DNA of 64,000 bases from Bryobacterales bacterium KBS 96 (GTDB lineage: Bacteria; Acidobacteriota; Terriglobia; Bryobacterales; Bryobacteraceae). The position numbers and the translations under genes are program-made. Location of the stretch: NCBI GenBank assembly GCA_000381625.1, contig KB906767.1:3863304-3927303 (forward strand), in the 5' to 3' direction. Positions 26,333 through 35,232 of the stretch are shown in pieces; the stretch's first letter is position 1, and each line of letters starts with the position of its first letter. The notes below the pieces were generated by a model, which did not search any database, had not been told where the DNA came from, and saw only the letters and a list, made by a program, of their open reading frames with translations.

Positions 26333-26472
26333 GGGGTCCGTCCCCCTGCGGCGCGTTCCTAAGGTAATACAAATTACGCAGCTCAACTTGGCGATGGGGT
26401 CCGTCCCCACGCCAGCGGCTATAAACGTTAGGTGTAATACGTTTGCGGAGATGGCAAATGGGGTCCGTCCCC
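26333..26472. repeat. REP-like array: three GGGGTCCGTCCCC hairpins at 63-64-base spacing
   Basis: Identical 13-base units occur at 26333-26345, 26396-26408 and 26460-26472. Each forms GGGG/CCCC around TCCGT. Between units, sequence is only loosely alike (both spacers carry a GTAATAC word). Such units are typical of REP sequences mobilised by IS200-like (RAYT) transposases; none is encoded in the window. The array lies between deoA and the metallopeptidase gene. Confidence 0.7.
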
Positions 26473-26601
26473 AATCGGGAGCAAAAGGCGGTAGGAAACG
26501 TCCGGCCGGGCCCGGAATTCCCTGGCGGATACTGCTGCGGAGCGAGGCATGAGAATGTAGTGGAGAGTCCGGCGGGTTAGGGTCGTCGACTCCGGGGGAC
26601 C

Positions 26602-27636
26602 ATGGAAGAAACGGCAGATTCGCAGACAGGCGAGCCCGCATGGGCGACGCTCAGCGATGCGCAACTGCTCCAAATGCGTATCTGCGATTTGCATGTGCGG
26701 ATCGAGGGGAGCGAAATTCAGCCGCGAGTGCAGGAGCTTTACACCGAATTGGCGGAGCGCAACCTGGCGATTCGCCCCGTTTGTTACCTCGGCGACGAAT
26801 GGTTTTCTCCCGAAGGCAGTCCCACGATCGCAATTCCGTTCTATCTGGCTTATCCACGTCTGGAGGCGCTCGAATTGAAGCAGATGCTCGAAGTGGAGGG
26901 TGGCACGCCGGAGTGGTGCATGAGCCTTCTGCGGCACGAATGCGGACACGCGATAGATCACGCGTACGGATTCTCCGCACGAGACGAATGGCGCGAGGTT
27001 TTTGGAGACCGGACAGCCGAGTACGACCCCGAAACCTATCGGCCGCGACCGTACAGCAGAAGCTACGTTCAGCATCTGCCGAATTGGTACGCGCAGTCGC
27101 ACCCCGATGAAGATTTCGCTGAAACGTTTGCGGTTTGGCTGGCAATGCCCGCGGATGCCTGGCGAACCAAGTACGAGGGCTGGAAAGCTCTCGAAAAACT
27201 AGAATACGTCGAGAAGTTAATGCAGGAGGCGGCCACCATCCGGCCTGCCTTATCGCGCGGCCGGCGAATCTCGGAGGCAAGCAAATTAAAGCGCACGCTC
27301 GAACGCTATTATGCGGAACGCCGCCGACGATTCGCGGAAGACTTTCCGGATTTTTACGATGCCGACCTGCAAGCGATCTTCGGGAAGACCGGGACTGAAC
27401 CGGCTCACAAGCTAATGCGCCGGAACAAGCAGGCCCTCATCAATTCCATCGTTCACTGGACTGGCCAACCGAAATACACCGTCGATCAGCTTGTCACTCA
27501 ACTGATAAAGCGCTCGCGCGAGTTAGGCCTAAAGACTTCCAACGACGATATGCGGGTAAACTTCGATTTGGCGGCTTATTTGGCGACGCTGGTCACGAAC
27601 TATCTGCACACCGGCAAATTCAAGAGGCTGGTGTAG
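26602..27636 (+). CDS. Putative zinc-binding metallopeptidase (Peptidase_Mx, PF15887-like)
   Basis: 344 residues. The HExxH motif is HECGH (His112, Glu113, His116) and the presumed third ligand is Glu174 in HPDEDFAETFAVWL; the segment RPRPYSRSYVQHLPNWYAQ between them is also family-like. No signal peptide, so cytoplasmic. The C-terminal third (from about 230) is basic and helical. The next gene, an ATP-grasp ligase, starts one base after its stop, so the two are surely co-translated. Substrate unknown. Confidence 0.85.
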   Translation: MEETADSQTGEPAWATLSDAQLLQMRICDLHVRIEGSEIQPRVQELYTELAERNLAIRPVCYLGDEWFSPEGSPTIAIPFYLAYPRLEALELKQMLEVEGGTPEWCMSLLRHECGHAIDHAYGFSARDEWREVFGDRTAEYDPETYRPRPYSRSYVQHLPNWYAQSHPDEDFAETFAVWLAMPADAWRTKYEGWKALEKLEYVEKLMQEAATIRPALSRGRRISEASKLKRTLERYYAERRRRFAEDFPDFYDADLQAIFGKTGTEPAHKLMRRNKQALINSIVHWTGQPKYTVDQLVTQLIKRSRELGLKTSNDDMRVNFDLAAYLATLVTNYLHTGKFKRLV

Positions 27637-27637
27637 C

Positions 27638-28636
27638 TTGCGGGTGCTCGTCCTTTTCGATATCGCACGCTCCGTTCCTATCGATGAATCGTTTGGCCCG
27701 CGCATTCTGCGGCAACGCGAGGACAAGCCGACGGAAGCCGACGTCATCACGGGTCTCCGGAGTTTGGGCCACGAGGTGGAAACGCTCGCGGTCTTCGATG
27801 ACGTGCTGGCCATTATCGAAAAGGTGAAGGCGTTCCAGCCCGATATCGTCTTCAACTTGAGCGAATCGTTCCATTACGACCGCGCGCATGAGCCCAACAT
27901 CCCGGCCATGCTGAACCTGATGAAGGTCCGCTACACCGGCTGCGGGCCGGAAGGCTTGCTGCTGTGCAAAGACAAGGTGCTCGCAAAAAAGATCCTGGCG
28001 TATCACCATGTCCGCGTGCCCCGTTTTATCGCGTCGCCGCTAGCGCATCCACTGAAGAGCCTTAAACGCTTTGTCTACCCGGCTTTTGTAAAGCCGATCG
28101 GACAGGAATCGTCCGACGGAATCAGCCAGGCCTCACTGGTCCGCAAGGAGGAAGAGGCGTTGGACCGGGCGCGCTTCATTCACGATAAGTTTCACTGCGA
28201 CGCGCTGATCGAGGAATACATCGATGGACGTGAACTGTACGTCAGCGTCATCGGAAATCATCGAATCACGGTATTCCCCGCGCGCGAAATCTTCTTCGAG
28301 CACATGCCCGACGACGGACCCAAATTCGCGACGTTCAAGGCGAAATGGGACAATGCGTATCGCGAACGATGGGGAATCTCGAACGGAATGGCTGGGCCGC
28401 TGGATGAACGCGTGAGCAAGCGCCTCGCAAGCATCGCGCGAACGGTGTACCGGGCGCTGAAGATTCGCGGCCCGGGCAGAGTCGATGTGCGACTGGCGCC
28501 CGACGGCGAGATCGTCGTTATCGAAGCCAATCCGAATCCCTCGCTCGCCAAGGACGATGATTTTGCACAATCGGCGCTTGCCGCCGGCGTGGCCTACGAC
28601 GGGCTGCTGCGAAAGATTCTGGACGCGGTCGTGTGA
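27638..28636 (+). CDS. ATP-grasp ligase, D-alanine-D-alanine ligase-like
   Basis: 332 residues with the ATP-grasp fold: N-terminal Rossmann-like part (VLFNLSES-type segment IVFNLSESFHYD), the central KPIGQESSDGIS loop, EEYIDGRELYVSVIG, and the C-terminal metal/ATP site RVDVRLAPDGEIVVIEANPN. Forms an acyl-phosphate and joins it to an amine, most often a peptide bond. TTG 27638 starts one base after the metallopeptidase stop. It is unlikely to be the cell-wall Ddl because of its partner and the absence of mur genes; a dedicated peptide or amino-acid ligase is more likely. Confidence 0.85.
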   Translation: MRVLVLFDIARSVPIDESFGPRILRQREDKPTEADVITGLRSLGHEVETLAVFDDVLAIIEKVKAFQPDIVFNLSESFHYDRAHEPNIPAMLNLMKVRYTGCGPEGLLLCKDKVLAKKILAYHHVRVPRFIASPLAHPLKSLKRFVYPAFVKPIGQESSDGISQASLVRKEEEALDRARFIHDKFHCDALIEEYIDGRELYVSVIGNHRITVFPAREIFFEHMPDDGPKFATFKAKWDNAYRERWGISNGMAGPLDERVSKRLASIARTVYRALKIRGPGRVDVRLAPDGEIVVIEANPNPSLAKDDDFAQSALAAGVAYDGLLRKILDAVV

Positions 28637-28665
28637 ACGTCCTCAATTGCTAACCTGTCGATAGC

Positions 28666-29301
28666 TTGGCTGTTCCCGCATTTTCCGTTTATCTGTTCGA
28701 CGTCGATGGCACTCTGGTCGATTCGGCTCACGATATCTGCGGAGCCATTCAAACCGTCCTTGCCGGCACAGATTGCGCCGATATCAGTCATGAATTTCTT
28801 CGCGGCTATATCGGCCGCCATTTGATTGATCTTTTTCAAGACGTATTCCCGCGTCACACACCCGAGGAGATTGAGCAACTGATTGCGGAATACCGTCGCG
28901 TATATCCTGCCCGCGATCACGGTTCGACGCGAGTGTTTGCGGGTGTGATCGAAGCTCTTCGAACTCTGGGCGGACGGAAAGCCACCGCGACAACGAAGGG
29001 CACGCCCACGACGCGCATGGTTCTCGAAAAGTTTGGATTATTGCCCTATTTCAATCACGTCCAGGGAACTGATGGTTTTCCGGCAAAGCCGAATCCGGAT
29101 GTGATTTATGCCGCGTTGACCGCGCTCGATGCCAAGCCGGAGGACTGCTTGTTCGTCGGAGACTCGACCGCCGATATGGAAGCCGCGCGCCGTGCGGGCG
29201 TGACATCGTGCGCGGTCACCTATGGCTATGGATGTCGCGAAGACATGGCCCGCTGGCGCCCGGATTTCTGGATATCTGATTTGCGAGAACTTGTCGATTG
29301 A
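28666..29301 (+). CDS. HAD-superfamily phosphatase (phosphoglycolate phosphatase-like)
   Basis: 211 residues. Motif I is LFDVDGTLVDS, motif II a Thr in ATATTKGTP, motif III Lys in FPAKPNPD, motif IV VGDSTADMEAARRAG; the inserted helical cap is the Gph type. Dephosphorylates a small phosphorylated metabolite, e.g. 2-phosphoglycolate. TTG 28666, 29 bases after the ATP-grasp gene, so it could be the third gene of that operon. Confidence 0.88.
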   Translation: MAVPAFSVYLFDVDGTLVDSAHDICGAIQTVLAGTDCADISHEFLRGYIGRHLIDLFQDVFPRHTPEEIEQLIAEYRRVYPARDHGSTRVFAGVIEALRTLGGRKATATTKGTPTTRMVLEKFGLLPYFNHVQGTDGFPAKPNPDVIYAALTALDAKPEDCLFVGDSTADMEAARRAGVTSCAVTYGYGCREDMARWRPDFWISDLRELVD

Positions 29302-29341
29302 CCAAGCGTGAACTCCATCGCGATGTGCGTTCTTCCGGTAG

Positions 29342-29361
29342 GGGCGACGCATGCGTCGCCC
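29342..29361. repeat. Perfect 20-bp palindrome GGGCGACGC-AT-GCGTCGCCC
   Basis: All 20 bases are self-complementary, preceded by GTAGG. Same type as the palindrome at 17128-17151 (GTAGGGGCGAGGCAT family). It sits between the stops of the convergent HAD and sugar-isomerase genes and could also act as a transcription end. Confidence 0.6.
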
Positions 29362-29388
29362 GCGGCTGAATTGCAACGTTTACACCGA

Positions 29389-30348
29389 CTACGCCGAAGG
29401 GACGTACTGCTTCAGATACCGTTTCGCCATCCGGAAGCCCATCGCATACTGCGGGCTGAAATCAGGGCCATGGCGGTTCGGCGATCCATATAGCGGATCT
29501 TCATGCTCGATGCTCATGGCGCCCTGATAACCGACGCGCTGAAGCACGGTGAAGAACGCCGGCCAGTCGATTGAGCCCAGGCCCGGAAGACGGTAGCTCC
29601 ACCACTCCGCCTGATTCACCGGGTTGATTCCGCCCTTCCGCAGAACGTCCCAACGGATCTCGGTGTCCTTCAGATGAACGTCGTAGATTTTGTCTACGAA
29701 GTCGCGAGCAGTCTGGACGGGATCCATCATCTGCCATAACAGATGAGAGGGATCGTACTGAAGCCCGACATACGGAGAGTCTCCGAAGCCCTTGAAGAGC
29801 GCCTCGAACCCTACCGGACTCGTCGCCACGTTCGGTCCGCCGGGCCACGGCTCCCACAGAATTCGCACGTGATGCTTTTCGCAGGCCGTGAAGTATTTGT
29901 CCGTGTAAACGCGCACGATCTCCTGCACTTGCTCGTCCAGGCTCTTGCTCGGATCTTTCCCGGAAGCGGTGCCGATGTACGGAACCCCTAGCTTCCCCGC
30001 TAGTTCAATGGCTTTGATGAAGTAGGCATTCTCCTGCTCCCGTTTGGCGGAATCCGGAGCGATATGGTTCTGAGTGACCTGTAGGGCCGATACCGAGACG
30101 CCGGCTTTCTCTAGGGTGCTTTTCACATGCTGGATCTGCTCGTCGCTCATTGCCGCTGCATCCAGCGTGGAACGCGGGCTCGATCCGAGAATCATGTTCC
30201 CGAAGCCTTCTTTGCGGGCAAATTCTACGTTGCCTTCGGTGAACGGGCCCAGAATGCCGACCTTCGGCTTCCATTCCGGAGCCCTGGTTTCTTTTGCGCT
30301 CGCAACAGCCGCGACGGCGAAGGAGGCCAGGAGTGTGCGTCGATTCAT
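29389..30348 (-). CDS. Exported sugar-phosphate isomerase/epimerase-like TIM-barrel protein
   Basis: 319 residues: signal peptide with two arginines (MNRRTLLASFAVAAVASA), then an AP-endonuclease-2 / xylose-isomerase-like barrel. Likely metal-binding residues include Glu in ILWEPWPGG, Asp-His in QYDPSHL, His in DVHLKDTE and Glu in MSIEHEDP. Substrate unknown; such exported proteins are common in Acidobacteria and Planctomycetes. ATG 30348 chosen for the signal peptide. Lies 57 bases downstream of the GH28 gene on the same strand, so may share its promoter. Confidence 0.85.
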   Translation of the reverse strand: MNRRTLLASFAVAAVASAKETRAPEWKPKVGILGPFTEGNVEFARKEGFGNMILGSSPRSTLDAAAMSDEQIQHVKSTLEKAGVSVSALQVTQNHIAPDSAKREQENAYFIKAIELAGKLGVPYIGTASGKDPSKSLDEQVQEIVRVYTDKYFTACEKHHVRILWEPWPGGPNVATSPVGFEALFKGFGDSPYVGLQYDPSHLLWQMMDPVQTARDFVDKIYDVHLKDTEIRWDVLRKGGINPVNQAEWWSYRLPGLGSIDWPAFFTVLQRVGYQGAMSIEHEDPLYGSPNRHGPDFSPQYAMGFRMAKRYLKQYVPSA

Positions 30349-30405
30349 GATGAGTATTCTATGCGGTTTTAAACGACATCGATCAATTGTCACTATTGAA
30401 AATTT

Positions 30406-31989
30406 TCAGAGCTTCTTTTCGGCGGCATGGTCAAGCTGCGTATCAGCCACGGGCTTGCTGCGGTAAACACTAAAATTGGAAACGTTGTTGAGCGCGAATG
30501 CCGGAACTCCGGCGGTTTGCGGCGTTTTGATCCGGAGGAATTCCGCGCCCTGCACATCGTCGAGAACGAATGGAGGCCGCTGGTCCGGCTTTTCGGAGCT
30601 GATTTCCACGTTCCCGATGTCGATATTCTTCACGTGACGAATGAAAAAGCCGCTGTCGGGCAGTGTGCCGAACATCGTCGGTTCAGGATAGCCATTCTCC
30701 TTTTCAGGCGCCTGAAGCGCCGCATCCTCCTTCGTGCCCCCGCCTTCGAACTGGAGGTACATATCGCTTAATTTCACATCTTCTATGTAATGGCCAGGGA
30801 TGCCGCTGATAATACAGCCGAACCGGGATCGCGAATTCGAGCAAACGACGTTGCTAATGATGACCCGGCGGAGCACTCCCATGGGCCGGCCTTCGGGCCC
30901 GCGCATACGGCTTCCTAACCGGAGAAATATTGGGGAGTTCGTAATATCGCGCATCGTGATGTTGCTGATTGATACGTCTTCGAGAATCGCGCCGTCAACT
31001 GTCTCGAGCGCCAGGCCGCCGCACTTCTCAAACACGCAGTTCGAAATCGTGATGTTCTTGAAGCCGCCATTCGATTCCGTGCCCATCTTGATTCGCCCGG
31101 TGCGCGGGATGCGGACGGCCGGGTCAATAACTTTGTAAGTGCCGTCGAGGACTGTCCCTAATTCATAGCCGCCCGTAACGAAACAGTTTGTGATGGTGAC
31201 CATCTCGGTCGCGCGCGGATATCCGAGCGCGTAAGAACTCTTAGGACAGATGCCGTCATCCCATGGGGAATTTACCGTGCAGTTCGAGACGCGCACGTTG
31301 CGGCAGCAATCGATATCCATTCCGTCGCGGTTGGTATCGACAGTCAAATTGTCGATCGTGAAGTTGTCGACGCCGGTAGCGAGAATGCCGAACCATCCGC
31401 CCTGCAGAATGGAGAAGTCGCGGAGCAGGACATTATGACAGTTCTTCAGGCTGATGGATTTGTTTCCAACGCCCGGCTGTTTCACGTTCGGACCGGGACC
31501 GTACCCTTTGCTCAATCCCTTGCCCCAAATTCTCCCGGGCCCGAGAATTGAAACGTTTTCGAGTCCTTCGCCCCAAATCAAGCTGTTATGGAAATGTCTG
31601 TGGCCGAAATCCTGATAGTGGTCCCACTGATTGGGTTCCGGCAAATCGTAGCCGCCACTTCCGCCGGCCGGCGTTTCGGCCCCAATGACTGTTGCTCCGC
31701 GGTCGAGATGGAGCGCGATATTGCTTTTCAGATGGATGGAGAACGACAAGTACGATCCGGCTGGGAAATAAACCGTGCCTCCTGCGGCGGATGCCGCCGC
31801 ATCGATCGTCTTATTGATGGCGGCGGTATCGACGGTCTTTCCGTCGCCCGCCGCTCCGAACTTTCGCACATCGAAGATTGCGCCGTCCGGCGCGCCTGCC
31901 GTGGATACGTCCGCCGCTGAAGCGCTTGCGGCAAGAGCCGCGCCCACTCCTGCCAATTTGAGAAATTTACGTCGTTCGCTTGTGCTCAT
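30406..31989 (-). CDS. Glycoside hydrolase family 28 (polygalacturonase-like)
   Basis: 527 residues with a Tat-type signal (SERRKFLKLAGVGAALAASASA split at the RR), the pectate-lyase-3 N-terminal motif FDVRKFGAAGDGKTVDTAAI, then a right-handed beta-helix. Acidic catalytic candidates are in TNRDGMDIDCC and SPWDDGICPKS, and the substrate-binding RIKMG motif is present. Hydrolyses pectic polygalacturonate outside the cytoplasm. Start 31989 is preceded by GGAGGAAGTT. Its neighbours (uronate isomerase, MFS uronate transporter, LacI regulator) fit pectin use. Confidence 0.9.
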   Translation of the reverse strand: MSTSERRKFLKLAGVGAALAASASAADVSTAGAPDGAIFDVRKFGAAGDGKTVDTAAINKTIDAAASAAGGTVYFPAGSYLSFSIHLKSNIALHLDRGATVIGAETPAGGSGGYDLPEPNQWDHYQDFGHRHFHNSLIWGEGLENVSILGPGRIWGKGLSKGYGPGPNVKQPGVGNKSISLKNCHNVLLRDFSILQGGWFGILATGVDNFTIDNLTVDTNRDGMDIDCCRNVRVSNCTVNSPWDDGICPKSSYALGYPRATEMVTITNCFVTGGYELGTVLDGTYKVIDPAVRIPRTGRIKMGTESNGGFKNITISNCVFEKCGGLALETVDGAILEDVSISNITMRDITNSPIFLRLGSRMRGPEGRPMGVLRRVIISNVVCSNSRSRFGCIISGIPGHYIEDVKLSDMYLQFEGGGTKEDAALQAPEKENGYPEPTMFGTLPDSGFFIRHVKNIDIGNVEISSEKPDQRPPFVLDDVQGAEFLRIKTPQTAGVPAFALNNVSNFSVYRSKPVADTQLDHAAEKKL

Positions 31990-32080
31990 AACTTCCTCCA
32001 ATCGGAATTGTGTTTGAAGGGGAAAGATTTCCGGCATTGGGACGTGAAACAATGAAAGAGATCGCTTTTCGAGGAGTTGT

Positions 32081-32524
32081 ATGAATCGCCGTTCCGCCAG
32101 CTTTCTTGCTCTTTCGCTGTTTTGCGCCGCGATGATTGCTCCGGCACAGACCTGGACTCAAAACGATCCGACGCACCGTCCTGAGCCGATGTACAGCAAG
32201 AGCCAGAAAAAGAAAAATATGCGCTTCCGCGCGGTGCATGGCATCGTGAAAGACGAGCGCGATAATCCGGTCAAGGGAGCGCTGGTCAACCTGAAGAATT
32301 TGAAAACGAAGCAGACTCTCACGTTCATTACCAAGCAGGACGGGCGGTACAACTTCGACGGACTCAGCCGTGAAGAAGACTATGAATTGAACGCTACATT
32401 CCATGCGAAACAGACGCCGGTGAAGAAGATCAGCCAGTTCGATCCGCAGATGGACAGCATGCGTATTCTTTCGTTTGCCGAGCCGGAAGCTCCGACAACC
32501 GCGAGCGCGAAACCGGGCAAATAA
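32081..32524 (+). CDS. Secreted carboxypeptidase-regulatory-like (CarboxypepD_reg) domain protein
   Basis: 147 residues: signal peptide (RSASFLALSLFCAAMIAPAQT), then a single Ig-like/carboxypeptidase-regulatory fold (VHGIVKDERDNPVKGALVNL ... TKQDGRYNFDGLSREEDYELN split by the QTLTF strand). Preceded by GAGGAGTTGT. Such free-standing domains are abundant in Acidobacteria; role unknown, probably adhesion or surface scaffold. Ends 2 bases from the convergent MFS gene. Confidence 0.8.
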   Translation: MNRRSASFLALSLFCAAMIAPAQTWTQNDPTHRPEPMYSKSQKKKNMRFRAVHGIVKDERDNPVKGALVNLKNLKTKQTLTFITKQDGRYNFDGLSREEDYELNATFHAKQTPVKKISQFDPQMDSMRILSFAEPEAPTTASAKPGK

Positions 32525-32526
32525 AT

Positions 32527-33834
32527 TCACAACTGAACTTGGTTAAATCGGGGCAGTAGAACGTGGATGATCAGGAGCGCGATCAGGTAAGCGCAGCCCG
32601 CTCCGATGAATAGCGGTGCGTACGTATCGTGTGAAAACTGTAGCCAGGCTCCGATGATGGGCGCGGCGATCATGCCCGAGATAGCGCCCCAAAATCCGCC
32701 GATGCCGACCACAGAGGCCACGGCTTTCCGCGGGAACGTATCTGACGTCATTGTGAACAGGTTCGCCGACCAGCCTTGGTGCGCGGAAGCGGCAATGGCA
32801 ATCAGTATGACCGTCAGCCATAGGCGGCCTCCCGTATAGGGGACGAAAATGACGGCGGTGACGCACAGAGCGCAGACCAGCATGGCGGCCTTGCGGGCGC
32901 GGCCAACCGGCCATCCGCGATTCAACAGGAAAGAGGAAAGCCAACCGCCGCCAACGGACCCGACATCCGCGGTCAGATAGATGACTACGAGCGGCAATCC
33001 GAGTTCGGTGATGTTCAAGCCGTACTTGCGATGGAGGAAATCCGGGGTCCAGTAGAGATAAAACCACCAGACTGGATCGGTCAGGAATTTGCCGGCGATA
33101 AAAGCGAGCGACGCACGGTTGGTCAGCAGTTTCAGCCAGGGAATAGATGCCGTTGGCTCGGGATCGCTATCGGATTCGATCAGATCGAGTTCCCGCGGCG
33201 AGAGCCGGGGATGTTGGCGAGGCTGATGGTAGAGAAGCAGCCAGAACGCGATCCAAACCAGCCCAAGCGAGCCTGTAAACAGAAACGCGGAATGCCAGCC
33301 GTAATGCGTGGCAAGATAAGGCACAACAAGTGGAGCGACGAGCGCGCCGATGTTGGACCCGCTGTTGAAGATGCCGCCCGCAAGCGCCCGCTCACGCCGG
33401 GGAAACCAGTCGGCAACCGTGCGAAAGGCGGCCGGGAAGTTAGAAGACTCGCCGGCTCCCAGAAAAAAACGTGCGAGCGCGAACTGCACTGCCGTTCGCG
33501 CGGCAGCGTGCGCCATGGCCGCGGCGCTCCAGACGATGACCGCCAGAAGATAGCCGGTTCGCGTGCCGAGCCAATCAATCAGGCGACCGGCGAACGGCAT
33601 CACCACGGCATACGAGAGCTGAAATCCGAAAATAATCCATCCGTATTCCGCCTGATTAATGTGGAGCTGGTTATCCAGCACCGGTTTCAGAATGCCCAGC
33701 ACCTGACGATCGATGTAATTGATGGTCGTCGCGAAAAACAGAAGACCGCAAATGTACCAGCGCAGATTGCGGATGTATCGCCCGGAGGACTGCGATTGCC
33801 GCGGCGGAATGGAAGATACGCCGGCCGGGTCCAT
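32527..33834 (-). CDS. MFS transporter of the ACS family (hexuronate/ExuT-like)
   Basis: 435 residues, 12 helices. The N-terminal helix 1 signature TTINYIDRQVLGILKPVLDN is that of ExuT/UxuT/GudP-type anion:cation symporters, and the loop 2-3 motif GRLIDWLGTRTGY is the MFS motif. Probably imports galacturonate or glucuronate. It lies 6 bases downstream of the uronate isomerase gene, forming an operon with it. Confidence 0.88.
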   Translation of the reverse strand: MDPAGVSSIPPRQSQSSGRYIRNLRWYICGLLFFATTINYIDRQVLGILKPVLDNQLHINQAEYGWIIFGFQLSYAVVMPFAGRLIDWLGTRTGYLLAVIVWSAAAMAHAAARTAVQFALARFFLGAGESSNFPAAFRTVADWFPRRERALAGGIFNSGSNIGALVAPLVVPYLATHYGWHSAFLFTGSLGLVWIAFWLLLYHQPRQHPRLSPRELDLIESDSDPEPTASIPWLKLLTNRASLAFIAGKFLTDPVWWFYLYWTPDFLHRKYGLNITELGLPLVVIYLTADVGSVGGGWLSSFLLNRGWPVGRARKAAMLVCALCVTAVIFVPYTGGRLWLTVILIAIAASAHQGWSANLFTMTSDTFPRKAVASVVGIGGFWGAISGMIAAPIIGAWLQFSHDTYAPLFIGAGCAYLIALLIIHVLLPRFNQVQL

Positions 33835-33840
33835 CGATAG

Positions 33841-35139
33841 TTAGCGCGCCTCTCGTTTTTGAGTGGATTCGAAAGCGGGAAGACCCGCGAATTGCCGGAA
33901 GTTGTCCTGAAACATTCGCTGGACGTCGCGCTGAATCTGATCGGACGTCAGTTTCCAACCGTCGCGAATCAGGCTGGCGTAGGCGCGCGCCAGCGAATCG
34001 GCGATCCATCGGCGGGAGTGATCCCATTTGTAAACCAATTGGTCGAGGATACGAGCGTCCGAGTGCTGCGGGATGAAGCTTGTACCCAGCAATTCCAGTC
34101 TTTCGTCGGTGATCTCCGTAACGATGGAGGCGTCGTTCAAAAACCACCAGCAGCCAAACGGCATCAGGTTGTTGAACTTGCGCGCCGCCACGCACAACTC
34201 GTGCTGGTTCTCGCGGGAGAGCATCGACACCAGGAACGTATTTTGCGGAAAATCGCGGCAAAGCCGCTCGACGACGGCCGTCTCCGCGTGTCCCAGCGAA
34301 TCGCCAGCGTCTTTCAAAGCCGGATTCACCTGCTTGCGGACTCCAATCATCATCGAGAACGGCAAGTTATACGACCGGCACACGGGCAGAACGACTTCCG
34401 TCAGCAGCTTGGCGCGGGGCGAGTCCTCGGGATAACCGAAGGAGGGCGGCAGCGAAACCGCCATGTAAAGCGGCTTCATGCGGTTCACCCAATCGTCCAA
34501 AAACTTCTTGGCCGATTCGATAGTGGGCTGGTCGATTACGGCTCCGGCCTTATAGCCTCGCTCGGAGAGAACTGAGTGAGCGCGCGGCCAATCGTTCAGC
34601 AGCGGATCCATGCGCAGCACGGCATGGTACTTTTCATGCACCGGCGTATTCTCCAGCCAGAGCTGGGATTCAACCGGATCGAATACGTCATTTGTCATGA
34701 CGACATCGCTGACATTGGCGCGCTTCATCACATCCGAGATGTGCTCTTCGGCGGAACGAGCCGCGAAAAACTTGCGTGCCTCGCGCAGATTGGGAACGTT
34801 AGGGTCCAACCCAAAAGACGACAGGACTTTGACCACGCCGCGGCAGGCTTCGGAAACCGGCGTGTGGCGGACGAACAAGGTCTGCCAGATGATGTCAGCC
34901 TGCTCGATCTTCGACACGCCCCAGAACTGCTCCGGCGTAATGGGCGCGGAGCGGAACGTTTCGGCGATCAGGTAATGGTAATTGACAAGTTCGTCGATGC
35001 CCCACAGCGAGAGTTGCTGAAAGGTCGCTGGGTAGAGATGTGTATGGATATCAAAAACGGGAGTATCGAAAACGATGCTTTCGACGGTGCGCGAAAGCTC
35101 TGTGACTTCAAGAGATGGGGGTGCAAGCTGGACGCTCAT
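33841..35139 (-). CDS. Uronate isomerase-like metal-dependent hydrolase (UxaC family)
   Basis: 432 residues. Begins with the metal-binding FDIHTHLYP; further family landmarks are the GIDELVNYHYLIAET segment, SMMIGVRKQVNPALKDAGDS, and the C-terminal HSDARILDQL. Converts D-glucuronate/D-galacturonate to the keto-sugar acid. UxaC proteins are typically about 470 residues, so this is somewhat short, and an uronate isomerase-like protein with another sugar-acid substrate remains possible. First gene of an operon with the MFS gene; divergent from lacI. Confidence 0.85.
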   Translation of the reverse strand: MSVQLAPPSLEVTELSRTVESIVFDTPVFDIHTHLYPATFQQLSLWGIDELVNYHYLIAETFRSAPITPEQFWGVSKIEQADIIWQTLFVRHTPVSEACRGVVKVLSSFGLDPNVPNLREARKFFAARSAEEHISDVMKRANVSDVVMTNDVFDPVESQLWLENTPVHEKYHAVLRMDPLLNDWPRAHSVLSERGYKAGAVIDQPTIESAKKFLDDWVNRMKPLYMAVSLPPSFGYPEDSPRAKLLTEVVLPVCRSYNLPFSMMIGVRKQVNPALKDAGDSLGHAETAVVERLCRDFPQNTFLVSMLSRENQHELCVAARKFNNLMPFGCWWFLNDASIVTEITDERLELLGTSFIPQHSDARILDQLVYKWDHSRRWIADSLARAYASLIRDGWKLTSDQIQRDVQRMFQDNFRQFAGLPAFESTQKREAR

Positions 35140-35199
35140 TGAGTTGCCTTTGGATCGTGAATCTGTTTGACTTAAAATAACCGACTGGAAATTTGCTTC

Positions 35200-35213
35200 A
35201 TGAACCGCTTCAT
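35200..35213. promoter_or_regulatory. LacI-family operator candidate ATGAACCGCTTCAT
   Basis: A 14-base CG-centred palindrome with one mismatched pair (ATGAA-n-CG-n-TTCAT), the classic form of LacI/GalR-family operators. It lies in the 93 bases between the divergent uronate isomerase (start 35139) and lacI gene (start 35233), so one bound dimer could control both. Predicted from sequence only. Confidence 0.6.
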
Positions 35214-35232
35214 AGCGACGATTTGATTGTAT

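Noticed and set aside
32053-32066. AAAGAGATCGCTTT near-palindrome before the carboxypeptidase-regulatory-like gene
   Set aside because: AT-centred rather than CG-centred, so it does not match the LacI-type operator at 35200; probably chance.
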